NCBI RefSeq assembly: GCF_016745505.1
Contig: NZ_JAERUC010000080.1
Location: 1-64,000, forward strand
Reading direction: 5' to 3'
DNA: 64,000 nucleotides
DNA from: Streptomyces silvae
Lineage (GTDB): Bacteria > Actinomycetota > Actinomycetes > Streptomycetales > Streptomycetaceae
Below, one piece after another: positions 35,982-45,167 of the stretch (its first letter is position 1; each line of letters opens with the position of its first letter). The translations under genes were made by a program, and so were the position numbers. The notes beneath the pieces were generated by a model that saw only the letters and a program-made list of their open reading frames with translations, made no database searches and had not been told where the DNA came from.

Positions 35982-37376
35982 ATGGGCGGCCTCGGCGTGC
36001 GCTGGACCTTGCACGGCGACGGGAAGACCCCCGCACCGGGGGCTGTCGTACGCCCCGACGAGCGGCTCTCCTGGCCCCGTACGTTCGGGCTCGGCGCCCA
36101 GCACGTGGTGGCGATGTTCGGCGCGTCCTTCGTGGCGCCCGTCCTGATGGGCCTCGATCCGAACCTCGCCATCATGATGTCCGGTGTCGCGACCGCCATC
36201 TTCCTGCTGGCGACGAAGGGCCGGGTGCCCAGCTATCTGGGGTGCTCGCTCTCCTTCGTGGGTGTGGCGGCCACCATCCGGGCCAGCGGCGGCACCAGTG
36301 CCACGGTCACGGGCGCGGTCCTGGTGGTCGGTGCCGTGCTGTTCCTGATGGGGCTCGTGGTGCAGCGGTTCGGCGCGCGGATCATCCACGCGGCGATGCC
36401 GCCGGTGGTGACCGGTGCCGTCGTGATGCTGATCGGCTTCAACCTGGCGCCCGTCACCGCGTCGACGTACTGGCCCCAGGACCAGTGGACGGCGCTGCTG
36501 GTGATGCTGTTCACCGGGCTCGCCGTGGTGTGCCTGCGCGGGTTCTTCTCCCGTATCGCGATCTTCCTCGGGCTCGTCTTCGGCTATGTCCTGTCCTGGG
36601 TGCTCGACCTGGTCTTCGGGAAGATCCACTCCCCGGCCGGCGGCGCCGAGGCGGTCGACCACTGGCGTCTTGACCTGTCGGCCGTGGCGGACGCGGACTG
36701 GATCGGGCTGCCGTCCTTCCACGCGCCGAGCTTCGAGTGGTCCGCGATCCTGGTCGCGCTACCGGTCGTCATCGCCCTGATCGCCGAGAACGCCGGCCAT
36801 GTGAAGGCCGTCGGGGAGATGACCGGCGACTCGCTCGACGACAAGCTGGGCACGGCCATTGCCGCGGACGGCGCCGCCTCGATGCTGTCCACGGCCGTCG
36901 GCGGCCCGCCCAACACGACGTACTCCGAGAACATCGGCGTGATGGCGGCGACCCGGGTCTACTCCACCGCCGCGTACTGGGCCGCCGCCTTCTTCGCGCT
37001 GCTCTTCGGCCTCTGCCCCAAGTTCGGCGCGGTCGTCGCAGCGATCCCCGGCGGGGTGCTGGGCGGGATCACCGTCATCCTCTACGGCATGATCGGCCTG
37101 CTGGGCGCCCAGATCTGGCTGAACGCCAAGGTCGACCTGCGCAACCCGCTCAACCTCGTGCCGGCCGCCGCGGGCATCATCATCGGCGTCGGTGGTGTCA
37201 GCCTGAAGATCACCGACAACTTCGAGCTGAGCGGTATCGCCCTCGGCACGCTCGTCGTGATCACCGGCTACCACGCGCTGCGGGCGTTCGCCCCGGCGCA
37301 CCTGAAGACGCAGGAGCCCCTGCTCGACTCGGGGACGTCCCAGTACGACGAGGAGCCCCCGGCCGACGCTTCCTGA
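35982..37376 (+). CDS. Uracil/xanthine permease, NCS2 family
   Basis: A 464-residue nucleobase:cation symporter-2 family protein with about 12-14 transmembrane helices. The NCS2 signature is visible in helix 1 (FGLGAQHVVAMFGASFVAPVL) and in the conserved AENAGHVKAVG and GGPPNTTYSENIGVM blocks, which carry nucleobase-binding residues. It probably imports uracil in exchange for protons. No operon partner is evident. Confidence 0.9.
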   Translation: MGGLGVRWTLHGDGKTPAPGAVVRPDERLSWPRTFGLGAQHVVAMFGASFVAPVLMGLDPNLAIMMSGVATAIFLLATKGRVPSYLGCSLSFVGVAATIRASGGTSATVTGAVLVVGAVLFLMGLVVQRFGARIIHAAMPPVVTGAVVMLIGFNLAPVTASTYWPQDQWTALLVMLFTGLAVVCLRGFFSRIAIFLGLVFGYVLSWVLDLVFGKIHSPAGGAEAVDHWRLDLSAVADADWIGLPSFHAPSFEWSAILVALPVVIALIAENAGHVKAVGEMTGDSLDDKLGTAIAADGAASMLSTAVGGPPNTTYSENIGVMAATRVYSTAAYWAAAFFALLFGLCPKFGAVVAAIPGGVLGGITVILYGMIGLLGAQIWLNAKVDLRNPLNLVPAAAGIIIGVGGVSLKITDNFELSGIALGTLVVITGYHALRAFAPAHLKTQEPLLDSGTSQYDEEPPADAS

Positions 37377-37472
37377 CGGGGGTGCCTGCTCCGGGCCAGG
37401 GGGGCGGAGGCTCTCCTCCGGCATTTCCGCCGGAACCCCCGTGGCCTCGGTCCGGGACGGTAACTTTGGCCC

Positions 37473-38768
37473 ATGCGTACCCATGAAGCAGCCGGGCAGA
37501 CGCACGACACACCGCATGTGACGCCTGCCAGGAGCAGCCGTGGCCCGCGCACCCCGGGGGCGTTCCAGGGGTCCGCCGGCAACGCGGTCGTCACTCACAT
37601 GGTCACGGTGTCCCGGATGATGAACGAGGACGAGTTCAAGCAGGGCACGGGGGGCACCGCACGGCGCGGCCGTTCCGAGATCACCGAGGTGGACAGGGCG
37701 CTCGCGGCGTTCTACGCGCTGCCGGATGCCAGACAGGGAGCCAGGCTGCTCGCCCTCAAGGACATCGTCAGGGCGTGCGGCGACTACGTCGCCCACAAGG
37801 GCGGCGCGGGCTCACGGGTCGGGGGCACGCGGCGGCTCGGCGAGCAGGCCCAGGCGGCGCAGGGGCAGTTGGACGCCGAGGCGGTCTTCCGAGACCTGCT
37901 GACCGTGATCGACCGGACGATGGAGGAGGGGAAACACCCGGGCCTCGACCTCCGCGATCCCGCCGGCGAAGCCCTCAAGGCGTCCCAGTCCCTCCCCGCG
38001 GGCAGGTTCCACGCGATGATGGGGGACTTCGTCCAGAAGCTGGGGGCGCTGCGCGAGGACGAGACGCTGCCCGAGGAGACGCGGTCGGTCATCGGGGAGC
38101 TGATGGCTGTGGTTCCGCTGGTGACCGTGATGCAGTACCCACAGGGTGGCAGGGCCGGCATGAAGCTCGACCCGGCCGCCCCCGAGGACGCCCCGGCGTT
38201 CACCTTCAACGTCGACACCCAGGTCAGGGGCGGCACCTCCTTCCTGCTGGGACACATCGCCCATGAGCTGACCCATGTCGCGGCACATCAGGCGTTCGGC
38301 AGCAGCCCTGTGATGGAGCTGGTGCGGTCCGGAGCGACCGACCAGGAGGTCGCGGCGCTGGCGACGGAGCGTCAGCAGACGCTCGCCGATCTGAAGGCGG
38401 CCCTGGCCGGAAACGGCGAGTTCGACGACTTCCAGCGGGACATGCTGGAGGAGAAACTGGTCTACGGTGCCCAGCCGGAGAAGCTGGAGCAGTACGCGAG
38501 CTCCTTCGAGAAGGCGCGCAAGATCACCGCCGCACAGAAGGAGCGCCTCGTCGGCTGGGGCAAGGCGGCCGGAAACGCCTCCGGCACCCTGGTCGAGTAC
38601 GACACCGTGCTCAACCAGATGCTGATCTACCTGCACATGTGGCAGATCAGCCAGGACAACCCCTTCTACGTACGGCTGCGGGCGGCGGCCCAGGCGGCGT
38701 ACGCCCGTCGGAGCCGCGCCCGTGCGGGCGGGTCGGAGGACCAGCCGGCCCAGCCGCCGCGGGACTGA
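37473..38768 (+). CDS. Zincin-like HELTH protein, candidate eCIS cargo
   Basis: A 431-residue protein unlike any enzyme I can name. An HExxH zinc-protease motif is at residues 264-268 (HIAHELTHVAAH), and the rest is mostly alpha-helical. The N-terminus has FQGSAGNAVVTHMV at 31-44, matching at the same positions the DUF4157 protein of the eCIS cluster, a signature seen in proteins loaded into contractile particles. It lies next to the eCIS block but on the opposite strand, convergent with it. A metallopeptidase toxin delivered by the eCIS is the best guess. Confidence 0.7.
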   Translation: MRTHEAAGQTHDTPHVTPARSSRGPRTPGAFQGSAGNAVVTHMVTVSRMMNEDEFKQGTGGTARRGRSEITEVDRALAAFYALPDARQGARLLALKDIVRACGDYVAHKGGAGSRVGGTRRLGEQAQAAQGQLDAEAVFRDLLTVIDRTMEEGKHPGLDLRDPAGEALKASQSLPAGRFHAMMGDFVQKLGALREDETLPEETRSVIGELMAVVPLVTVMQYPQGGRAGMKLDPAAPEDAPAFTFNVDTQVRGGTSFLLGHIAHELTHVAAHQAFGSSPVMELVRSGATDQEVAALATERQQTLADLKAALAGNGEFDDFQRDMLEEKLVYGAQPEKLEQYASSFEKARKITAAQKERLVGWGKAAGNASGTLVEYDTVLNQMLIYLHMWQISQDNPFYVRLRAAAQAAYARRSRARAGGSEDQPAQPPRD

Positions 38769-38784
38769 TCGCAACCGGCCCCGG

Positions 38785-40011
38785 TCAGCCGCGCTGGAAG
38801 AACTCCACCTCCGCCAGGGCCAGTTGGCGCCCCGAGGACAGGTCCACCGGCTCGCGCAGGACCAGGCGCACCGTCTTCACGTCGCTGAGAGCGATGTGCA
38901 TCGGCTGCGGATCCGGCTTGTCGTTGAGGTTCAGTTCCTTGTGCTGCCGCTCGCCGTCCTCCGTCGTCACCTCCAGGTCGATCCGGAGCGCGCGTGCCTC
39001 GTCGGTGTAATGCTCCGCGTCTCTCGACGGGCCGTTGCTGATGATCACTTCGACCAGGCGGAACGGCTGACGGAAGGTGTACGTCACCGACGCGCCCTCC
39101 GCGGGTGCACCCCAGTAGCTGTTGTTCACCCCGTCCACGGTGTTCTTCGCAGGATGCCCGGGCGATGCGGCGCTCGCCTCGGTGCTCACCGGGGTGATGG
39201 GCACGGCCTTGCCCAGCTTGTCCCGGGTGTCCTCGAACAGCACGCGTCCGACGGGGAGCAGCAGGACGGCGCCCGCGCACAGCGCCACCACCACGGCCAG
39301 GATCACCAGGAACCGTACAGCCCTGCCCGAACTCGCCCGCACCCTGCGGCGGAACGGCCACACCGTCCGCCACCACGGCAGCGCCTCGGGCTTCGCGGCG
39401 GGGTTCAGCGGGGTCGCGCAACGCCGGCAGAACCGGCGGCCGGGCGGGTTCGGGGTGCCACAGGAGGGGCAGGGCGCGCCCACCACCTCGTCGGGCGCCT
39501 CCACGGGGCGCACGACCGGGCGGGGGGCCACGGCCTTCGCGGGGCGTACGGGCTGGATGGGGGCGGGTGCCGTGGACGCCCCGGCCGTGGCGGCGGGGCC
39601 ACCGGCGCGGGCCGGGGGCGGCGCCGGAGCGGCCGGCGGGCGGGCGGTGTCGGGCGGTGCGGCAGGCGGTAAGGGGGGTGGGGCTCCGGCGGCCGGGCCG
39701 GGGGCCGGGGGCTCCGAAACCGTGGGGCCGGGGCCGGGTGGGCGCGTGGCCGGCGGAGCCGGGGACGTACCGGAGGCCGCGGACTGGGCGGGCATACGCG
39801 ACGACGGCTCCGCAGGCGCCATCGACGGGGGCTCCGCGGGCTCACCCGACGGCGGCGCACCCGGCGGCGGCTCCGCGGGCGTACTCGGCGTCGGCTCCGG
39901 CGACGTGCCAGAAGGCGCCGGATCGTCCGACCACCCCAGGTACGTCCCGCAGTTGCCGCAGAAGTCGTCCGTGGGGCCGTTGGACGCCCCGCACACGGGA
40001 CAGGCGCGCAC
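38785..40011 (-). CDS. Zinc-ribbon/TM/discoidin membrane protein (CisA-like eCIS anchor)
   Basis: A 408-residue protein. Two zinc ribbons (CPVCGASNGPTDDFCGNCG near 4-22; CPSCG...FCRRCA near 185-205) are separated by a long Pro/Ala-rich linker. A transmembrane helix lies near 230-260 (FLVILAVVVALCAGAVLLL), followed by an external discoidin-like (F5/8 C) domain of about 120 residues (NTVDGVNNSYWGAP...). This is the arrangement I recall for CisA, the membrane protein that ties Streptomyces contractile particles to the membrane. It closes the eCIS operon, four bases after the tail-I gene. Confidence 0.75.
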   Translation of the reverse strand: MRACPVCGASNGPTDDFCGNCGTYLGWSDDPAPSGTSPEPTPSTPAEPPPGAPPSGEPAEPPSMAPAEPSSRMPAQSAASGTSPAPPATRPPGPGPTVSEPPAPGPAAGAPPPLPPAAPPDTARPPAAPAPPPARAGGPAATAGASTAPAPIQPVRPAKAVAPRPVVRPVEAPDEVVGAPCPSCGTPNPPGRRFCRRCATPLNPAAKPEALPWWRTVWPFRRRVRASSGRAVRFLVILAVVVALCAGAVLLLPVGRVLFEDTRDKLGKAVPITPVSTEASAASPGHPAKNTVDGVNNSYWGAPAEGASVTYTFRQPFRLVEVIISNGPSRDAEHYTDEARALRIDLEVTTEDGERQHKELNLNDKPDPQPMHIALSDVKTVRLVLREPVDLSSGRQLALAEVEFFQRG

Positions 40012-40015
40012 GGCG

Positions 40016-40579
40016 TCACCTCCCTTCGTCGGTGGGCGGGCCGGGCAGGATCTCCACCCGGCAGACGGTGTGCACCGGGCACATGGCCCTCACGACCGCG
40101 TGGACCCGCGCCGGGTCGGCCTGGCCCCCTCGGTCCGGCCACACCCGCACCAGGACCTCGGCGGGAGGCTCGGGCGGGAGGTCGGCTCCGGGGGTGCTCG
40201 ACCACACCGCGCCGCCGTCCCCGACGACCTCGGCGTGCACGCCGAGCGCGAGCCGCAGCGCCTCGACCAGGCCGCGCCGGGTACCGCTCCAGCGGTGCAG
40301 CTCGACCGCGCGGGCCACCGTCTCGCGGCGTCGCTCCACCGGCCACTCCGGGTCGTCGGCGGCGCCCACCCAGGACGCCAGCCAGGCCAGGAAGTCGGCC
40401 GGGGCCACCCGGGGGTCGAGATAGGCGGACAGGTTGTCGAGGGTCGCGAACACCGGGGCGAGAACGGTGTCCAGCCCTGCGGTGAAGCGCTGCGCGAAGT
40501 CGTCGTCGGCGTACAGCGCGGGCAGCTGCCCGCCGATCGGGTGCGGGCTCGGCAGCCCGGGTATCGCGGCACGGCTCAT
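40016..40579 (-). CDS. eCIS baseplate protein, phage tail protein I-like
   Basis: A 187-residue protein with the tail protein I landmarks FLAWLASWVGAADD and RWSGTRRGLVEALRLALG. It corresponds to the eCIS component often called Cis12/Afp12. It lies four bases from the membrane-anchor gene and overlaps the gpJ-like gene by four bases. Role: outer baseplate at the lower rim. Confidence 0.85.
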   Translation of the reverse strand: MSRAAIPGLPSPHPIGGQLPALYADDDFAQRFTAGLDTVLAPVFATLDNLSAYLDPRVAPADFLAWLASWVGAADDPEWPVERRRETVARAVELHRWSGTRRGLVEALRLALGVHAEVVGDGGAVWSSTPGADLPPEPPAEVLVRVWPDRGGQADPARVHAVVRAMCPVHTVCRVEILPGPPTDEGR

Positions 40580-42537
40580 CCGCGTACCTCCGGCTCCAGG
40601 GGCGTGACGACCACCTGGTGCTGGTAGGAGAAGACCAGCGCGCCCGCGGCCACGTCGACGCGGTCCGTCGGGGCGCCGCGCCGCCCGGTGATCGGGTCGG
40701 CGGGGAACAGCAGGATCTCCTCGATCAGCGCGTTGCCGGTGGCGCGTTGCAGGACACCGAAGACATCGCCGTACTGGACCGGTCGTCCGAAGGGCCAGCC
40801 GGTGCCGTCAGCGCCGCCGACGAGCGGGTTGAGGTGGTGGAACAGGGCGGCCAGGGCCGCGTCGCGGACGCGGTCGGTGTCGGCCGGGGCCGCCGCCAGC
40901 CTGGCGACGACGGTGACGCCCTGGTAGACCGGCGGCTCGACGACCAGGCGGGTGCCGATCAGCCGGCGTTCGTCGAGGCTCGCGGTGATCGTCCGCAGGA
41001 TCTGGTCGGAGGGGATGAGCTGTTCGAACCGGAGGCGGTCGTCCCCCTCGTCGGCCACGGCGTCCGGGACCACCAGCACCCGTACCGCGCCCGCGCCTTC
41101 GGCGGCGGGCAGGCAGCGGACCCGGCGTACGGAGGGCGCCGCCTGGCCGGCGATGATCTCGTAGTCCGCGGTGGTGACGGCGCGTTCCTGCATGCGCAGC
41201 GCGTCCGGTGCCCGCAGACGGGCGTTGGCGAGGGTCTCGCCGCTGACGCCGCCACCGGCCGACTCCCGGTTGACGACCCGCGCGACGTAGGGGACGGAGC
41301 TGCGCAGCAGGGAGATCGCGCCGCGGGCCACATTGCCCGCGGGGCCGCCGCCGGTGCGGTAGCGGGCGACCCGGATCCGGGCCCCCTTGGGCGGTACGGC
41401 GCCGCACTGCCGCAGGGTGCCGTCCGGTTCGCGCAGCGCCGGCGGGAAGGTGAACTCGCCGGTGGTGGCGTCGACCTGGACATGGCGGTCGGCCGGGCCC
41501 GAGCGGCCGAAGTGCTCGACCAGGTCCCAGCGCTGCCAGCCCTCGGCCGAGGAGACCTCCACCACGGGGGGCTCGCGGTCGAGGAGGACCGGCGGGCGGC
41601 CGAGCCGGAACGTCTGCCCGGCGACGCCCTCCGACGTGCCGAGCGGTACGTCGGTCTCGCTCTCGGCGTGCTCGACGGTCATGGTGCCGCCCACCGTGAA
41701 CACGGATGCCTCGCGCACCGTCGGGGACTCGGAGTAGAAGGGCTGGTCCGGCTCCGCCTCGGTGACCCGGCAGCGCAGCCAGCCGGCCCGGGTCCCGCCG
41801 ATGACCGACGCGGTGTGGCCGGCCGGCACGTACACGATGATCTCGCCGGGCCGGTTCAGGCCGCCGGTGGAGTCCTCGCCGGTCTCGCACACCTGCCAGC
41901 CGCCGCCGTCCCACGCCTCCCACACCAGCGGGGGCTGGCGCGGGTCGACGCCGATGCCCTCCACGCGGCTGTCCAGGTTCACCGCGACCACGCAGCGCGG
42001 CACCGCCGTCGGCAGGCCGAACAGCAGCGCGTCACCGGGCCGGGGTGCCGCCTGGAAGGCGGGGATGTCGCGGCCTTCGGTGAGCTCACCGGTCCGGTCG
42101 GTCTGCTCACCGCCGCGGAACGCGGTCACCAGCCGGATCAACTCACTGGGCACGATGCGCAGTTCGTCCGTGGTGGCGAACACCACCGCCTCGTCGGCCT
42201 CGCCGCCCGCGGTGGCCACCTCCGTGCCCGGACTCAGGGTCACCGTGTCGGGCTGCGGTGCCGACAGCCAGAAGTCGACCTCGGCCACGGCAGCGGCCGG
42301 CGGGAACAGGCGGATGCCGAGCAGGTCCAGGAAGGCGGTGTAGTTCTTGTCGGGGACCCGGTTCAGCCGGTACAGCAGCTGGTCCACGAGGTAGGCGAAC
42401 GTCTCGATGAGGGTGACGCCGGGGTCGGAGACATTGTGGTCGGTCCACTCCGGGGCGCGCTGCTGGACATAGCGTTTCGCCTCGTCGACCAGCTGCTGGA
42501 ACCGCCGGTCGTCCAGGTTCGGGGAGGGCAGGGCCAT
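40576..42537 (-). CDS. eCIS baseplate protein, gpJ-like
   Basis: A 653-residue baseplate protein. The N-terminus has VDEAKRYVQQRAPEWTDHNVSDPGVTLIETFAYLVDQ (in parts), the standard opening of gpJ/Afp11-like baseplate assembly proteins. The C-terminal third contains the family's DALRMQERAVTTADYE block. It is the largest wedge subunit and links gp25 to the I protein. The start at ATG 42537 shares one base with the gp25 stop (TGATG). Confidence 0.9.
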   Translation of the reverse strand: MALPSPNLDDRRFQQLVDEAKRYVQQRAPEWTDHNVSDPGVTLIETFAYLVDQLLYRLNRVPDKNYTAFLDLLGIRLFPPAAAVAEVDFWLSAPQPDTVTLSPGTEVATAGGEADEAVVFATTDELRIVPSELIRLVTAFRGGEQTDRTGELTEGRDIPAFQAAPRPGDALLFGLPTAVPRCVVAVNLDSRVEGIGVDPRQPPLVWEAWDGGGWQVCETGEDSTGGLNRPGEIIVYVPAGHTASVIGGTRAGWLRCRVTEAEPDQPFYSESPTVREASVFTVGGTMTVEHAESETDVPLGTSEGVAGQTFRLGRPPVLLDREPPVVEVSSAEGWQRWDLVEHFGRSGPADRHVQVDATTGEFTFPPALREPDGTLRQCGAVPPKGARIRVARYRTGGGPAGNVARGAISLLRSSVPYVARVVNRESAGGGVSGETLANARLRAPDALRMQERAVTTADYEIIAGQAAPSVRRVRCLPAAEGAGAVRVLVVPDAVADEGDDRLRFEQLIPSDQILRTITASLDERRLIGTRLVVEPPVYQGVTVVARLAAAPADTDRVRDAALAALFHHLNPLVGGADGTGWPFGRPVQYGDVFGVLQRATGNALIEEILLFPADPITGRRGAPTDRVDVAAGALVFSYQHQVVVTPLEPEVRG

Positions 42538-42959
42538 CAGGCGGCGCCCCATTCCTCGGCCCCCTCCTCGGAGGGGATCGTGTAGAAGGGAAAGACCAGG
42601 TTGCGCCGGTCGTTGGTGGAACGCAGGGTGTAGTGCACGTCGATGTAGAGGGTGCCGTCCTCGACGGCGTCGAACGCGACCACCACGTCGTCGACCGCGA
42701 TACGCGGCTCCCACCGCTCCAGCGCCTCGCGCACCTGCTGGGCGATCCGTCCGGCGGTGGCACCGTCGCCGGGCGCGAAGACGTAGTCGTGGATGCCGCA
42801 GCCGAACTCGGGGCGCATGGGCCGCTCGCCGGGCGCGGTGCCGAGAACCAGGCGGATCGCCTCCTCGATCTCCCGCTCCCGTTCGACCATGCCGATCCCG
42901 CCGGTCGGCCCGACGCGCAGCGGGAACGCCCAGCCTCGGCCGATGAACCGGTCGCTCAT
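42537..42959 (-). CDS. eCIS baseplate wedge protein, gp25-like
   Basis: A 140-residue GPW/gp25-family protein (residues about 28-125: EREREIEEAIRLVLGT and ERPMRPEFGCGIHDYVF). It anchors the first sheath ring to the baseplate. It is coupled on both sides by TGATG overlaps with the PAAR and gpJ genes. Confidence 0.93.
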   Translation of the reverse strand: MSDRFIGRGWAFPLRVGPTGGIGMVEREREIEEAIRLVLGTAPGERPMRPEFGCGIHDYVFAPGDGATAGRIAQQVREALERWEPRIAVDDVVVAFDAVEDGTLYIDVHYTLRSTNDRRNLVFPFYTIPSEEGAEEWGAA

Positions 42960-43297
42960 CAGACGCCGCCGATCAGGACGTTCAGGGCACCGCCCACGAT
43001 CATCGCGCCGCACGTGGTCCTGTCACGCATCTTCGCGGCCGGCAGCCCGCCGATGAGCACCTGGCCCCGGACGAGCGAGGCCGGATCGGGCAGGACCACG
43101 TTGCCCGGCCCCAGGAGCGCGTGCGGGGGCACCACGCAGGTGTGCACACTGCCCGGAGGGCCGGGAAGGCCCGTGGTCACGGCCGCCGGGCGGCCGCCGA
43201 TCAGCACCCGCGCCACCGCCTGGGCGGCGGGGCCGGCCGGCAGGGCGATCACGCCGCCGTGGTTGGTGGGATCACCGGTACGGGCTGCGGCCGGCAT
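42959..43297 (-). CDS. PAAR-motif spike tip protein
   Basis: A 112-residue PAAR-like protein with repeats of VLIGGRPAA, HTCVVPPHALLGPG and GxVLIGGLPAAKMRDRTTCGA that build the sharp tip of the spike. It sits on the VgrG-like trimer and pierces the target membrane. It lies 40 bases downstream of the VgrG gene. Confidence 0.9.
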   Translation of the reverse strand: MPAAARTGDPTNHGGVIALPAGPAAQAVARVLIGGRPAAVTTGLPGPPGSVHTCVVPPHALLGPGNVVLPDPASLVRGQVLIGGLPAAKMRDRTTCGAMIVGGALNVLIGGV

Positions 43298-43337
43298 GCG
43301 GACTCCTTGGGAACGAGGGGACTGTCGGCAGGAGAGG

Positions 43338-45167
43338 TCAGTTGATCCGGATGAGCTTGGCCTTGAGGACGCCCAGCAGACCGCCGTCGACGGTGACGTC
43401 CGACGAGCCGTTGACGCTCACGGTCCGGCCGCCGATCTTCACCCCGACCCGGCCCTGGATGTCCACGTTCCGGCCCGAGACGCTCACGTCGCCACGCCCC
43501 GCGTCCAGCGTGATGCCCTTCTTGTCGAGCAGGACGGAGCTGAGGGGCCGTCGGCGGCCCTTCCCGGCGTAGACGGTCAGCTCGATCCGGTCCCGCCGGT
43601 TGTCCAGGAACACTTCGAGGCGCTCGTCGGCGCTCGTCACCCGGACCCCGGACGGACCGGGTGCCCGTGCGTCCAGCAGTTCCACCCGGTGCCCTGAACG
43701 CGACACGAGGGAGCGCCGGTTGACCTTCCCGGTCGTCCTGTCGACCAGCGGGACGTCGTGCGGCGAGGGCTTGTCCACGCCGTTGTAGAGCCCGCCGATG
43801 ACGTACGGACTGTCCAGCAGGCCCTGTTCGAAGCCGACCAGGACCTCGTCGTTGACCTCCGGGCTGAACACGCCGCCACCGCCCTTGCCGCCCCACTGCA
43901 CGGTGCGCACCCAGTCGGTGACGTACGTGTCGTCCAGCCAGGGGAACTTCAGTTGTACGCCGCCGGACTCGGCGCCACCGGGTTCGCGCACCCCGGTCAC
44001 CACGCCGATGGCCAGACCGGGCATGCGGGGTCCGCGGCCGGATGCGTTCCCGCCGGTCACCAGGCCCGTCAGGGAGCGGTCCGTGCCGGCGCTCACCCAC
44101 ACCGTCGTGCGGTATCCGCCGTGCGGTTCGAGGACGTGCTGCACCGCCGTCGCCGTGTACTTCCCGGAGAACGCCTGCCCGACGTTGCCGAGCGCCACGG
44201 GCACGCCCGCCCTCAGCTTGGGGTTGCCCAGGACCAGCGCCTCCAACTCGCCGAACCCGGCGCTGACCTCGGCGGCCACGGCATCCGCGACGGCCTCCGT
44301 CTCGGCGAGGGAGCGGTACGGGGTGTCCGTGACGGTCAGCTTCGACGACGTGCCGAACCGGGCGGCGAACGCCGGGCTCAGCCCCGGCATCACCGTGTCG
44401 CTGTCCACCGACGGCTTGCGGGCCACCAGGGGCTGCTTGTTGGCGACGTCCCAGCCGCGCACCTCCACCTGCTGCGCGCCGGCCGCGGCCGACAGCGACG
44501 CCCGCAGGGCCAGCAGGTTGCCTCCGTGCTCCAGCACCATCGGGCTGCGGGTGGCCGAGGTCGACGGGGCGGGCGCGCCGGACGCCTTCCGCTGCTTGGT
44601 GAACTGCAGCAGCCCCATGTCGTCGACCCGCACCTGCGCGCCGCTCTCACCCGCCAGGAACTGCAGGAAGTCCCAGTCGGACACGTTGGCCTGCGACAGC
44701 TGCTGGTAGGTGACCGGCTCGGCGTCGACCTTCCCGCAGGCCAGCCCGGCCCCGGCGGCCACCTTGCGGACGATCGCCGCCGCCGTCATGTTCCGGTACG
44801 CCACGACCTTGCGGCCCCGCTGAAGACGGTGCTCCTTGGAATGGGCGCGCACCACCGTGAAGGAGCCCGTGCGGTCCCGGTCCAGCTCCAGGGCGGTCAC
44901 CTCGCCGCCGAACAGCCGCTCGCGTGCCTGCCCGGAGACGGTCACCACCGACACCTTCAGCGGGGTGCCGATGGTGATACCGACGTCCTGGAGGAACTCG
45001 TGGTCGGGGTCGCGGAAGGTGAGGACAGCCGAGTCCGGCAGGCCCACGTTCTCGTCGACCACGCAGTTCACCAGCTGGGCGGCCCAGATCCGCGGGAGTT
45101 CGGCCGGCGTCTCGATGACCGGGTCGGCGGCGAACGACCGGCCGCCCCGCGCCTCGGGTGTGCTCAC
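43338..45167 (-). CDS. eCIS spike protein, VgrG-like
   Basis: A 609-residue protein combining a gp27-like domain (residues 1-380, with the FLAGESGAQVRVDDMGLLQF segment), an OB-fold (FPWLDDTYVTDWVRTVQ) and a C-terminal triangular beta-helix (repeats of ITLDAGRGDVSVSGRNVDIQG type). It is the central spike of the particle. The start overlaps the LysM tube protein by four bases. Confidence 0.93.
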   Translation of the reverse strand: MSTPEARGGRSFAADPVIETPAELPRIWAAQLVNCVVDENVGLPDSAVLTFRDPDHEFLQDVGITIGTPLKVSVVTVSGQARERLFGGEVTALELDRDRTGSFTVVRAHSKEHRLQRGRKVVAYRNMTAAAIVRKVAAGAGLACGKVDAEPVTYQQLSQANVSDWDFLQFLAGESGAQVRVDDMGLLQFTKQRKASGAPAPSTSATRSPMVLEHGGNLLALRASLSAAAGAQQVEVRGWDVANKQPLVARKPSVDSDTVMPGLSPAFAARFGTSSKLTVTDTPYRSLAETEAVADAVAAEVSAGFGELEALVLGNPKLRAGVPVALGNVGQAFSGKYTATAVQHVLEPHGGYRTTVWVSAGTDRSLTGLVTGGNASGRGPRMPGLAIGVVTGVREPGGAESGGVQLKFPWLDDTYVTDWVRTVQWGGKGGGGVFSPEVNDEVLVGFEQGLLDSPYVIGGLYNGVDKPSPHDVPLVDRTTGKVNRRSLVSRSGHRVELLDARAPGPSGVRVTSADERLEVFLDNRRDRIELTVYAGKGRRRPLSSVLLDKKGITLDAGRGDVSVSGRNVDIQGRVGVKIGGRTVSVNGSSDVTVDGGLLGVLKAKLIRIN

